Shown here one piece after another: positions 17,336-26,537 of a DNA stretch of 64,000 bases. The DNA comes from DATKHR01 sp036557365. GTDB lineage: Bacteria; Acidobacteriota; Vicinamibacteria; Vicinamibacterales; CAVVIG01. A program made the translations under genes and the position numbers. The stretch lies in assembly GCA_036557365.1 (NCBI GenBank), contig DATBHR010000055.1, positions 62,001-126,000 of the forward strand. Direction: 5' to 3'. The notes below the pieces were generated by a model. That model saw nothing but the letters and a program-made list of their open reading frames with translations, did not search any database and was not told where the DNA came from. Positions within the stretch are counted from its first letter, which is position 1. Each line of letters begins with the position of its first letter.

Positions 17336-19937
17336 GTGGCCACGCCGCATCAACGAGGAAATACGCCAGCATCTCGACGACGAGTACAACGCGCTGCGCG
17401 CTGGCGGCGTCTCGCACGACGAGGCGATGCGTGCGCTGGCAGGCGACGCCGAAGCGGCCTCGGCGATGACACGTCGCCCGGTCGAGGCCCTCGCCGGCGA
17501 TCTCCGTTATGCGCTGCGCGCGTTGCGGAAGAGTCCCGGATTCACTGCCGTCGTGATGATCACGCTGGCGCTCGGCATCGGCGCCACGACGGCCATCTTC
17601 ACGGTCCTCGACGCGGTGATGCTCAGGCCGTTTCCGTATCCCGACATCGACCGGATCATGATCCTGATGGAAACGACCCGGACCGGGCAGACAATGTCGG
17701 TCGCCTGGCCGAATTTCGTGGACTGGCGTGATCAAAATCAGGTGTTCGAGCACTTCGGCATCTATCGCGGCGGCGTGTTCAATCTCACCGGCACCGAGCA
17801 GCCCGAGCGCCTCATCGGCGCCATCGCGTCGTCGGAGGTCTTCAAGGCCGTGGGCATCCAGGCGATGGTTGGCCGCACGTTCCTTCCCGACGAAGACAAG
17901 CCGGGTGCACCGCGCGTCGCGCTGATCAGCGAACGACTGTGGCGATCGCACTTCGGCGGGGATCCGGCAGCCGTCGGCGGTCAGGTGATCCTCGATGGCG
18001 AACCGTATGCGGTTGTCGGCGTCATGCCCGCCACTATGCGGTTCCCATCACGGCTGAACGACGTGTGGCTGCCGATTGGTTTGTACGTCCCGACGTTCCC
18101 GACCGATCGCGGCGCGCATCCCGGTCTCACGGTCGTCGCGAAACTGAAAGCCGGCGTCACGGCCGCCCGCGCGAACGCCGAGATGGACGCCATCGCGCGG
18201 CGGCTGGAGCAGCAATACCCGCTGTCGAACAGCGACCACACGGTCTCGGTGGATCCATACTACGAACAGATCGTCCAGAACATCCGGCCCGCGCTCGTGA
18301 TGCTCATGGGCGCCGTCGCGTTCGTGCTGCTGATCGGCTGTGCGAATCTCGCGAACATGATGCTCGCGCGTGCTGACGCGCGGCAGCGTGAAATCGCCAT
18401 TCGCGAAGCGCTCGGCGCCAGCCGGTGGCGTGTGTTTCAGCAGCTGCTCACCGAGAGTGTCCTCCTGGCACTGGGCGGCGGCGCGGCAGGTGTGCTGTTC
18501 GCCTGGTGGGCCGTGAAGGCCTTCGTGGCGTCGCAGCCGACGACTGTGCCTCGCGTCGATCTCGTCGCCGTCGATCTGCGCGTGCTCGCGTTTGCCCTGA
18601 TCGCGTCGATTGCGACCGGCGTCCTCTTTGGTCTCGCACCCTCGCTTCGCGCGTCGTCGATCGATCTGCTGACCTCGTTGAAAGAAGGCGGTCATGGCGC
18701 GTCCGGTTCGGGTCAACGCATGCGGTCGATCCTCGTCGTCGGCGAGGTGGCGCTCGCGGTCGTGCTGCTCGTCGGCGCCGGCCTCACCATCCGCAGCTTT
18801 GCCAGGCTCGTCGCGATCGACGTCGGCTTCGATCCATCGCGCGTCGTCACGATGCGCGTGTCGCTGCCAAAAGCCCGGTACCCGCACGTGGACGGCTGGA
18901 TCGCGTTTCATCGGGAGCTCGCACGACGAGCCGCCACGCTGCCAGCGGTGACCGCGGTCGGCCTGAACAGCGCGACACCGCTCGAAGGCGGCGGCAGCGA
19001 ATCGGAAGTGCGCTACGAAGGGCAGCCGCCGCCGACATCAGTTCGCGACGACGCCACCACGTGCCTGTTTCAGGCGATCACTCCTGACTATTTCCGGACA
19101 ATGGGCGTCGCCGTCCTGCGCGGGCGCGCTTTCACCGAACACGACACGGCCACCACGCTGCCGGTCGTCGTCGTCGAGGAAGCGCTCGCGCGGACGTTCT
19201 TTCCTGACGCCGATCCGATCGGCAAGCGCATCGCGTTCGAGTTCGCCGGCGGCCATGGTGCGGCAGCGAAGCCGGTCTGGCGCGAGATCGTCGGCGTCGT
19301 CGGCCACGTTCGCCACTACGCGCTCACGCGCGAGCCGAGTAATTTCGAGCTGTATACGCCGATCGAGCAGCTGCCGATCTGGTTCAGAGACCGCCGCCCC
19401 ACGATGACGCTCTTCGTGCGGACGCCCCTCGAACCCGAACAGCTGGCGGCCGCGATCAGACAGACCGTTACGGAGATCGATCGCGAGATCCCGGTGTTCA
19501 GCGTCCAGCCGATGCAAAGCTATGTCGAGCACGCCACCGAACAGTCGCGCCTGAACATGACGCTGCTGACGCTGTTCGGCGCCCTGGCCGTCGTCCTCGC
19601 AAGCCTCGGCATCTACGGCGTACTGTCATATCTGGTCGGCCGGCGGACGCTGGAAATCGGTATCCGGCTCGCGCTCGGCGCGACAGCCGCCGACGTGCTC
19701 CAGTTGATCGTCGGCCACGGGCTGATGCTCACCGCTCTCGGTATCGCCATCGGCCTCGCGGCGTCGTGGGCGATCACGCGTTCGCTGTCCGGACTGCTCT
19801 TCGGCGTGTCGCCTCACGATCCCATGACGTTTGCCGTCATCACCGCCATCCTCGCAGCGGTCGCGTGTGCGGCGAGCTATCTGCCAGGCCGCCGCGCCAC
19901 GCGCGTCGATCCGCTGGTCACGCTGCGGTACGAGTAA
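17328..19937 (+). CDS. ADOP-family FtsX/MacB-like permease
   Basis: The 869-residue permease has a short cytoplasmic permease-prefix segment (1-60, INEEIRQHLDDEYNALRAGG), TM1 at about 80-100 and a MacB-like periplasmic core to about 310. An FtsX triplet of TM helices follows (VAFVLLIGCANLANMMLARA, then REIAIREALGAS). A second periplasmic core and a second FtsX unit (TLEIGIRLALGATAADVLQL) end the protein. This is the acidobacterial duplicated permease architecture. No ATPase is encoded next to it, so a partner must come from elsewhere. It is coupled to the PadR gene. Confidence 0.95.
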   Translation: MPEWPRRINEEIRQHLDDEYNALRAGGVSHDEAMRALAGDAEAASAMTRRPVEALAGDLRYALRALRKSPGFTAVVMITLALGIGATTAIFTVLDAVMLRPFPYPDIDRIMILMETTRTGQTMSVAWPNFVDWRDQNQVFEHFGIYRGGVFNLTGTEQPERLIGAIASSEVFKAVGIQAMVGRTFLPDEDKPGAPRVALISERLWRSHFGGDPAAVGGQVILDGEPYAVVGVMPATMRFPSRLNDVWLPIGLYVPTFPTDRGAHPGLTVVAKLKAGVTAARANAEMDAIARRLEQQYPLSNSDHTVSVDPYYEQIVQNIRPALVMLMGAVAFVLLIGCANLANMMLARADARQREIAIREALGASRWRVFQQLLTESVLLALGGGAAGVLFAWWAVKAFVASQPTTVPRVDLVAVDLRVLAFALIASIATGVLFGLAPSLRASSIDLLTSLKEGGHGASGSGQRMRSILVVGEVALAVVLLVGAGLTIRSFARLVAIDVGFDPSRVVTMRVSLPKARYPHVDGWIAFHRELARRAATLPAVTAVGLNSATPLEGGGSESEVRYEGQPPPTSVRDDATTCLFQAITPDYFRTMGVAVLRGRAFTEHDTATTLPVVVVEEALARTFFPDADPIGKRIAFEFAGGHGAAAKPVWREIVGVVGHVRHYALTREPSNFELYTPIEQLPIWFRDRRPTMTLFVRTPLEPEQLAAAIRQTVTEIDREIPVFSVQPMQSYVEHATEQSRLNMTLLTLFGALAVVLASLGIYGVLSYLVGRRTLEIGIRLALGATAADVLQLIVGHGLMLTALGIAIGLAASWAITRSLSGLLFGVSPHDPMTFAVITAILAAVACAASYLPGRRATRVDPLVTLRYE

Positions 19938-20049
19938 CAACTCAACGGCGATTTTCGGTCACTTGTTGATGCTCGCGGTCGAGCTTTCATGGAAACGACG
20001 GTCGCCACTACGTTTCGAACGTCGAACGCCTTAAAATCGGGGCGACGTC

Positions 20050-20388
20050 GTGGAAACGGATCTCTGTCAGGCCGTCTCCGATCTGCGAGACCGGGTCACC
20101 GCGACGTGGAATCGCGTCGTCCGCGCCTGGGATCGGAGCTGGGCGCTCCGCCGGCAATCTCACGAATTGATTCAAGCCCGTCAACGCCTGCTCGGCGTGG
20201 CCGAGACATCGGAGACGGTCGTCTGGACAACCCGCAAAGGAATCGAATGCCGGGTGAAACCGCTGGCGGATGGTACCCACGAGATCCGAATCGTCGTCGG
20301 CGGGAGCGAACTCGCATCGTGCCCCTGCGGAGATGCGGACGCCACCGCCGAAGAAGTCGAACGGCTCCGGCGATTGTTCGTCGGGTGA
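20050..20388 (+). CDS. Small hypothetical protein
   Basis: This 112-residue protein would start at GTG 20050. It has an N-terminal helical half (DLRDRVTATWNRVVRAW) and a C-terminal half with a beta-like segment and a Cys-x-Cys pair (ELASCPCGDADATAEEVERL). Composition looks like coding sequence, but there is no clear ribosome binding site and no recognisable family. It sits alone between two ADOP permease genes. Confidence 0.5.
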   Translation: METDLCQAVSDLRDRVTATWNRVVRAWDRSWALRRQSHELIQARQRLLGVAETSETVVWTTRKGIECRVKPLADGTHEIRIVVGGSELASCPCGDADATAEEVERLRRLFVG

Positions 20389-20439
20389 CCACGTGACGCC
20401 GCGCCGCGGGCACTGAAACGAAGGCTCGTGCAGGTTGAA

Positions 20440-22920
20440 CTAGTCGGTTCGAAGTGCCTGGATCGGATCGAGCCGCGCGGCATGGCGAGCCGGGAGATAG
20501 CACGCGAGCACCGCGACGCCAGCGAGTAGCGCCAACGTCGCCGTCAGGGTGAACGCATCCCAGGGGCCGACACCGAACAGCACCGACGCGAGCAGGCGCG
20601 TGGTCCCGAGCGAGGCGACCGTACCGATCGCGAGTCCGAGAGCAATCCATCCCAGGCCGCCCCCGAGCACACACCATATGAGGTCCGCCGGCGTCGCGCC
20701 GAGCGCGGACCGAATGCCGATCTCCTGTGTGCGCTGCACGACCGAATGGGAAATGACGCCGAAGATGCCGATGGCCGCCAGTGCCACGGCCATCGCGGCA
20801 AACCCGCCGAGCAGACCCACGCGCAGACGGTCGACGGCCCGCGACTCCGCCTTCAGCTCGTCGAGGGTTCTGACATGCTCCACGACCTGCCCTTTGTCCA
20901 CGCGGGCAATCGCGGCTCGAAGCGATCGTTCCATCGACGAGGGATCAGTCGAGCTCCTGACGATCACGCCCGCGAATCCTCTCGGGTCCTGCTCGTTGCT
21001 GACGTACACGACCGCGTGCTCCCGCGCCTCGTCGAACGACGTCATCTGTTCGTCGCGGACGACACCGACGATCTCGAATTGCGCCGATTCGCCCGAGTAC
21101 ACGGAACCGAACCCGGGCGCGTCCATCAACAGACGCTGACCGATTGGTTCGCCAGTTCCAAAAAACCTTCGCGCAAGCGTTTCGTTGATCACCGCGACAA
21201 GAGGCGTATCCTCGCGATCGAGCGCGCTCAGCGTCCTGCCGCGGAACAACCGCAGGCCCATCGCCTGAAAGTAGCTCGCGCTCACCAGCCGAAGATCGAC
21301 CACCGGCCGTTGCACGCGTTCGAGCGCCGGACGGTTCGCCAATTGCACAAACACGCCGCTGGGCGCGCCCTGCATCGGCATTCCGTCGGCGAACGCAACG
21401 TCGGTCACGCCGGGAATGGCTCGGATGCCGGCGCTCATCTGGCGCACGAACGCACGAAGCTGAGACGCATCGGCGAACCTCTTCTCCGAGACCGGCAGTT
21501 CGGCCGTGATGACGTTCGACGCAGTAAAACCCGTATCGGCCCGACGCATGTTCGAAAAGCTCCGAATCAGCAGACCGGCGTTGACCAACAGCACAAACGC
21601 CAGAGCGACCTCGGCGACGATCAAGCCGTGTCGTATTCCGCTCACGCGCGACGTCGCCGTCGTCGAACGGCCGAGACCTGTCGTCGACTGTCGACTCGCG
21701 CGAATAGTTCCGAGTGCTGGCACTAAACCGGACATGATGCCGCACGCGATCGAAAGGACGCCCGTGAACAACAGCACCCGGTAGTCGAGACCAATTGATG
21801 CCTCGGCCGGAATCAGAACAGGCAGGACAGCCAGGTTGAGCGGCAGCGCGGCGAGCGCCGCCTTCAACAACCACATCGAGAGAGACGCGACAGCGACGCC
21901 GAGCGCTCCGCCGGCCAGTGAAATCGCGACGCTTTCGGTCAGGAACTGCTGCATCACGCGGGCATGGCTGGCACCAAGCGCAATCCGGACGGCAATCTCG
22001 CGCTCTCGCGCGAGCGCACGCGCCAGCATGACATTGGCGACGTTGACGCAGCCGATGAGCAGCACGACGCCGACCGCTGCCAGCAGCACGTAAAGCGAAC
22101 GCTGCAAGTCCCTGCCGGCAACGATCGACGCGTACGACTGAACGATCGCGCTCCATCCCCTGTTCGTCTCGGGATATTCGCTCGACAGCCGCGCGCCGAT
22201 CGCTTCCAGATTGGCGCGCGCGTGCTCAATCGAAACACCGGGTTTCAGCCGACCAATAGCACCGCCGGTGAGCCAGATCAGCCAATGCGATGTCCGATTC
22301 ATTCGCTCGGGTCCGAACGTCAACGGCAACCACGCTTCGACGAGCATTCTGTCGAATGGCCCGTGCTCGGGCATGACGCCGATGACCGTATGGGGCTGGT
22401 CGTTAATCCGGATGTCGCGGCCGACCAGCGCCGGATCCGACCCAAAGTGAGACGCCCACGCGCGATGGCTGAGCACGATCACGCGATTGCGACCCGGTGA
22501 GTCGTCACCTGCGGCGAAGGTGCGGCCTAGCGCCGCAGTCACGCCGAATACATCGAAGTACGTCGGCGAGACGGACAGTGTAAACAGCGAGACCGGCGGC
22601 TCGCCATTCAGAATCGTCAGACCGCAGCAGCCAGTCGTCGCCGCCATCTGCTCGAATACGGTGTTCTGCTGCGCGTAGTCGAGATAGTTCAGCGTCGTCA
22701 TCGAGTTCGGCTGGCCGGACGGCCGCCGTTCCCAGATGCCGACGATACGATCCGCGTGGGGGTACGGGAGCGGCTTCAACAGGATGGCGTCGACGAAACT
22801 GAAAATCGCCGTGTTAATGCCGATCCCGATCGCGAGCGTCAGGAAGATGACGGCTGCGACCCCGGGATTCCGGCCGAGCCCCCGTATGGCGTATCGCAGA
22901 TCGTGTGCGATCGTCTGCAC
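20440..22920 (-). CDS. ADOP-family FtsX/MacB-like permease, no prefix domain
   Basis: The 826-residue permease begins directly with DLRYAIRGLGRNPGVAAV and TM1, lacking the prefix helices of its neighbour. Two MacB-like periplasmic cores each precede an FtsX unit (VGVVLLIGCVNVANVMLARA with REIAVRIALGAS; then TQEIGIRSALGATPADLIW). It runs opposite to the other ADOP gene and has no PadR partner. Divergence between the two is high, so this is not a recent tandem duplication. Confidence 0.93.
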   Translation of the reverse strand: MQTIAHDLRYAIRGLGRNPGVAAVIFLTLAIGIGINTAIFSFVDAILLKPLPYPHADRIVGIWERRPSGQPNSMTTLNYLDYAQQNTVFEQMAATTGCCGLTILNGEPPVSLFTLSVSPTYFDVFGVTAALGRTFAAGDDSPGRNRVIVLSHRAWASHFGSDPALVGRDIRINDQPHTVIGVMPEHGPFDRMLVEAWLPLTFGPERMNRTSHWLIWLTGGAIGRLKPGVSIEHARANLEAIGARLSSEYPETNRGWSAIVQSYASIVAGRDLQRSLYVLLAAVGVVLLIGCVNVANVMLARALAREREIAVRIALGASHARVMQQFLTESVAISLAGGALGVAVASLSMWLLKAALAALPLNLAVLPVLIPAEASIGLDYRVLLFTGVLSIACGIMSGLVPALGTIRASRQSTTGLGRSTTATSRVSGIRHGLIVAEVALAFVLLVNAGLLIRSFSNMRRADTGFTASNVITAELPVSEKRFADASQLRAFVRQMSAGIRAIPGVTDVAFADGMPMQGAPSGVFVQLANRPALERVQRPVVDLRLVSASYFQAMGLRLFRGRTLSALDREDTPLVAVINETLARRFFGTGEPIGQRLLMDAPGFGSVYSGESAQFEIVGVVRDEQMTSFDEAREHAVVYVSNEQDPRGFAGVIVRSSTDPSSMERSLRAAIARVDKGQVVEHVRTLDELKAESRAVDRLRVGLLGGFAAMAVALAAIGIFGVISHSVVQRTQEIGIRSALGATPADLIWCVLGGGLGWIALGLAIGTVASLGTTRLLASVLFGVGPWDAFTLTATLALLAGVAVLACYLPARHAARLDPIQALRTD

Positions 22921-22981
22921 GCGCTCATCGTATCCCGCGCGGCCCGCGCCGCGCAGACGACGCGTAGTCTTCGCCGCGACC

Positions 22982-23530
22982 CTATCCGCCGACGCGGACG
23001 TAGCCGCGCAGCTGCAGGTTGACCATCGTCGTCATCGCCCAGAGATCGACCTGGACACCCGGCAGCACCTGCGACGGTTCGAGCTTCTTGCCGAGGAGAC
23101 CCTGACCGCAGACGCGCAGTTCGACGTCAGCCTGCTTCAAATCGCGCAGCATTGCGATGTTCGGATTGTCGATGCCGTTGTGTCGCGCCTTGTAGACATC
23201 GTTCGCGAGCACGGCGTCGCCGCCGCCCTGATGAAACACCGCGGCGATGTGACGATGATTGGCCGGGACGCCGTTGTGCGCGAGGGTGTTGAGGTAGAGC
23301 GCAATCGTCTTCAGCGTTGGATGGACTTCGTCCGGCTTCGCGTTCGCCGCCACCGAGAAGACGACCTTGTAGTCGACGCTCGGATCCGGCAGTTCCTTGG
23401 CTCCCGAAAAGTCTTTCGCCGCGTTCGACCCCGCAATCGGCAGCTTCGGATCCGTCTGCGTCCACGCGCGGCCCGAATATCCGAGCATGACACCCGCGGC
23501 GAGCGTCGCCGCAACGATGACCTTGTTCAT
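22982..23530 (-). CDS. Exported DsrE-fold protein
   Basis: The 182-residue protein has a signal peptide (NKVIVAATLAAGVMLGYSG, cleavage near 25) and a DsrE/DsrF-like alpha/beta core: KVVFSVAANAKPDEVHP, HIAAVFHQGGGDAVL, and the conserved cysteine in VELRVCGQGL. DsrE-fold proteins handle sulfur transfer in the cytoplasm; exported single-cysteine versions are known but uncharacterised. The ATG at 23530 follows GGAGG. It lies 61 bp upstream of the minus-strand ADOP gene and may share its transcript. Confidence 0.85.
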   Translation of the reverse strand: MNKVIVAATLAAGVMLGYSGRAWTQTDPKLPIAGSNAAKDFSGAKELPDPSVDYKVVFSVAANAKPDEVHPTLKTIALYLNTLAHNGVPANHRHIAAVFHQGGGDAVLANDVYKARHNGIDNPNIAMLRDLKQADVELRVCGQGLLGKKLEPSQVLPGVQVDLWAMTTMVNLQLRGYVRVGG

Positions 23531-23738
23531 GGCGCCTCCATGGGCGCATACGCTACACCGGATCGAGCCCGCGGAGAACATTTCCGGTTCAGGTCACCTC
23601 GTTTGCTTGCCCAAGTCCCACGCGAGGTTTGCAAGAGACAAGAGACACCGGAAATACGCGGACGTGGAAGCGATTCTCCAACAAGTGGCAATTCGCGCGT
23701 GTTGGCGCGCGCGAATGGGCCGGACGGCGAGGAGTCGT

Positions 23739-24356
23739 ATGCGGACCAATCTGGCAGTTCTGACGCTGGTGACAGCCTTCGGTTGCGCGAGCCTCGCGCA
23801 GGCCGACCCGATCACCGTCAACGGAGGCCTCAACGGCAGCTTCGTCGGCGCTCAATTCATCGAAGAGATCGACCTCACCTTCCCTGCATTCAACCTTCAG
23901 ATCGTCAACCTGACGCACCTTCAGCCCGGCATCCCCGAGGGCTCGGGACTGCGTTCGTTCACCCAGACGACCGGCGATTTTCAGGGTCAGGCGTTCGTGA
24001 GCCCGTTGATCGGCGGCGGAGGCGGAAGTCCCGCACACGTCGAGGGCCGGTTCGATTTCTTCGGTCCAACCGTGACGGTGCCACCCGTCAACGGACCGTT
24101 CGACAACGTGAACGTGAATGCCGACATCACGTGGTCGGGAATGCTGAACATCGCGCAAGGACCACAGACCTTGTTCAATGGCGCGCTCGCCGGTTCCGGG
24201 CTGGGCACGATTGGCGCTGGTTTTCGGGAAGCCGACTTCTTCTACAACTTTTCGATGCAAGGCGTCTCGGCCACACCCGAACCTGCATCGATCGTCCTGC
24301 TCGGGACCGGCCTCGCGTGGATGATCCGGCGTCGTCGCGACCGAACGATGCCTTAG
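23739..24356 (+). CDS. PEP-CTERM sorting-signal protein
   Basis: The 205-residue exported protein has an N-terminal signal (AVLTLVTAFGCASLAQA) and a beta-rich body. The C-terminal PEP-CTERM tag comprises TPEPAS, a hydrophobic helix (IVLLGTGLAWMI) and a basic RRRRDR end. Such proteins are recognised by exosortase and linked to exopolysaccharide in other bacteria; no exosortase is in this window. The ATG at 23739 follows GGAG. Confidence 0.92.
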   Translation: MRTNLAVLTLVTAFGCASLAQADPITVNGGLNGSFVGAQFIEEIDLTFPAFNLQIVNLTHLQPGIPEGSGLRSFTQTTGDFQGQAFVSPLIGGGGGSPAHVEGRFDFFGPTVTVPPVNGPFDNVNVNADITWSGMLNIAQGPQTLFNGALAGSGLGTIGAGFREADFFYNFSMQGVSATPEPASIVLLGTGLAWMIRRRRDRTMP

Positions 24357-24574
24357 TGAGCGGCTTGCGCGACGCGCCCGGAGGTGAGCACATCTCGCGG
24401 AAGAATCCGTCCAGGCCGGCCCGGCGCGGCATCTCTTCGAGAACCACGCGACCGCGGCCTTCGAGCACGTAGAAGCGCTCCTCCATCCGTGAGTGGCGAT
24501 GGAGCGGAACCGCCAAAACCAATCGCACTGCTCGCCACCAGGAACGACCGTCGGGTCAGTCCAAGAATCGACAT
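24357..24574 (-). pseudogene. Remnant of a Tat-exported cupin protein
   Basis: From 24574 the frame gives a Tat signal (LTRRSFLVASSAIGFGG). A different frame then gives a cupin beta-strand segment (PLHRHSRMEERFYVLEGRG, followed by a short RVVLEEM). The two parts join only through a frameshift or small deletion near 24515, and the rest of a cupin barrel is missing. The fragment extends to the end of the PEP-CTERM gene. I read it as a truncated, frameshifted gene. Confidence 0.65.
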
Positions 24575-24602
24575 GACGTTGTTCGATTGCTTTCGAGCGT
24601 CG

Positions 24603-25130
24603 TCAGCGCGACCTCGATAGCTCGATGGCGCGTTCACGCGTGTAGGTGATATCGATCATGTCGCCGGCTTTCAGGCCCTCGAGCAACTTCGGGTCGGCCA
24701 CCTGCCGCATCACCTGTCGCTTGTCCGCCGTCTTATAGACGACCATCTGCTGCTGCGGGTCGATGCTGACAATCGTCACCGTCGCCTTCAGCTGTTGAAT
24801 CACTTCTTTCTCGCCGGCGGCCGCTTTTTTCGCGTCCGCGGTCGAATCAACGATCACCGTCGGTCTGCCGCGAGCCAACGCGACGATCACTTCCTCCTGA
24901 ACGCGGACGTCGACCGTATCGCCGGTCTTCAGCTCGTTGAAGATCTTGAGATCGCGCGGCACGTAGATCGTATGAACGACACCCTCTGGCGTGCGAACCG
25001 TCATCGATCGTGTCGAGATGTCGATTCGCTCGATGCGGGCCGAGCCCGCCATTACGACGCGCGTGCTCGTTTGCGGCGCCTGGCCCAGAATGGCCGACAT
25101 CAAGACCGCAGCGATTGCTGTGAGACTCAT
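24603..25130 (-). CDS. Secreted hypothetical protein with repeated small beta domains
   Basis: The 175-residue protein has a short signal peptide (LTAIAAVLMSAILG) and two related beta segments. One is IDISTRSMTVRTPEGVVHTI with LKTGDTVDVRVQEEV, the other IVSIDPQQQMVVYKTADKRQ with LKAGDMIDITYTRER. Each looks like an OB/DUF5666-like unit. A disordered lysine/alanine linker separates them. The ATG at 25130 is preceded by GAGGGA. Function is unknown; a periplasmic location is likely. Confidence 0.8.
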   Translation of the reverse strand: MSLTAIAAVLMSAILGQAPQTSTRVVMAGSARIERIDISTRSMTVRTPEGVVHTIYVPRDLKIFNELKTGDTVDVRVQEEVIVALARGRPTVIVDSTADAKKAAAGEKEVIQQLKATVTIVSIDPQQQMVVYKTADKRQVMRQVADPKLLEGLKAGDMIDITYTRERAIELSRSR

Positions 25131-25255
25131 GCTTCCCTCGCGCACATCTTAGCGCCAAAGCGGTCATGCCGACGCCGAGCGCGCGGCGCGTCGGGCTGAT
25201 ATAGTCGCCCACGTCGGCGCGTGCGATGGTTCGAGAAAACCGAGATCGTTCTGTG

Positions 25256-26512
25256 ATGAGGTCATCGATGCGAAGAACCGGTCGAAACCTGCTCCTCCTG
25301 TGCGCGCTGTCCGCTGCGGTCGCAACCACCAGTCCGCGTCCGCTCGCGGCTGCGGCGACGACGACGTTCGAAGAGCAGCTGAAGATTGCGATCGCCCGCG
25401 GCGAGGTTCCCGGCGGTCTCGTGGTGATGGCGGCGACAAAGGACCGCGTCCTGTACACGGGCGCCTACGGCAAAGCGGACGTGGCGAACGATCGGCCGAT
25501 GACGGTGGACGCCATCTTCCGTATCGCGTCGATGACGAAGCCGGTGACGAGTGTCGCCGCGATGCAGCTGATCCAGCAGGGACGATTCGCGCTCGATGAT
25601 CCCGCGGAGAAGTATCTGCCGGAGCTCGCCGGCCTTTCCGTCTTCGAGTCGTTCGACAGCGCCACTGGCGCGTACACGCTTCGCCCGGCGGGCGCGAAGA
25701 TCACGATTCGCCATCTTTTTACGCATACCTCCGGGCTGGGCTACGGATTCACAAGTCCGATCGTGCGCGACTTCAAGCCGCGCGAGGGCGAGAAGTATGC
25801 GGCCGGTCCTTTGCTCTTCGAACCCGGGACGGACTGGCTGTATGGGACGGGCACCGATTGGCTCGGACGACTTGTCGAGCGAGTCTCCGGTCAGTCTCTC
25901 GAAGAATACTTTCACGATCACATCTTCGTGCCGCTCCGCATGACCGACTCGTTCTTCAACGTGCCGGATGCAAAGCAGCCGCGGCTGGTCACGGTTCATC
26001 AACGGAAGGACGGAGCGCCGGACGGACGCGTGAGCGAACAGCCGAACCAGCCCCGCCGTCCGGCGACCACGTTCAACGGCGGCGGTGGTCTCAATTCGAC
26101 CGCCGGGGACTACGTTCGGTTCGTCCGAATGCTGCTCAACGGCGGAGAGCTCGACGGCGCGCGGATCCTGTCGCCATCCAGCGTCGCGTTGATGGCGACG
26201 AATCAGATCGGCGACGTCGGCGTCCGGGCGATCAAGACCGCGATACCGGCGAGCAGCATGGACTTCACGTTCATCAACGACGGCCGCGACAAGTGGGGAC
26301 TCGGGTTCCTGATCACGATGGTCGGCGTGCCGGGTAAGCGTTCCGTCGGCAGCCTGAGCTGGGGCGGCATCGACAACACGTACTTCTGGATCGATCGCAC
26401 TCGCGGCGTCGGCGGCGTCGTCATGATGCAGTTCCTTCCCTTCGCGGACACGAAGGCGCTCGACGTCTACGATGAATTCGAGCGCGGGATCTATCGGATG
26501 CTGAAACACTGA
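25256..26512 (+). CDS. Serine beta-lactamase-fold hydrolase (class C / esterase type)
   Basis: The 418-residue exported protein carries the S92-x-x-K95 motif (ASMTK) and HLFTHTSGLGYGF. A WLYGTGTDWLG segment sits where the Tyr-x-Asn motif is found, and a C-terminal GGIDNTYFWI occupies the KTG position. This matches acidobacterial beta-lactamase-family esterases or D-amino peptidases more than true antibiotic-degrading AmpC. A signal region (NLLLLCALSAAVATT) exports it. Starts at 25226, 25256 and 25268 are possible. It precedes the S41 protease by 25 bp. Confidence 0.9.
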   Translation: MRSSMRRTGRNLLLLCALSAAVATTSPRPLAAAATTTFEEQLKIAIARGEVPGGLVVMAATKDRVLYTGAYGKADVANDRPMTVDAIFRIASMTKPVTSVAAMQLIQQGRFALDDPAEKYLPELAGLSVFESFDSATGAYTLRPAGAKITIRHLFTHTSGLGYGFTSPIVRDFKPREGEKYAAGPLLFEPGTDWLYGTGTDWLGRLVERVSGQSLEEYFHDHIFVPLRMTDSFFNVPDAKQPRLVTVHQRKDGAPDGRVSEQPNQPRRPATTFNGGGGLNSTAGDYVRFVRMLLNGGELDGARILSPSSVALMATNQIGDVGVRAIKTAIPASSMDFTFINDGRDKWGLGFLITMVGVPGKRSVGSLSWGGIDNTYFWIDRTRGVGGVVMMQFLPFADTKALDVYDEFERGIYRMLKH

Positions 26513-26537
26513 CGCGTTCAGAGTGCGGGAGGTTGAC

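Noticed and set aside
24384..24620. 78-codon plus-strand frame over the cupin remnant
   Set aside because: No motifs; the minus strand gives a Tat signal and cupin segment, so the remnant interpretation is better.
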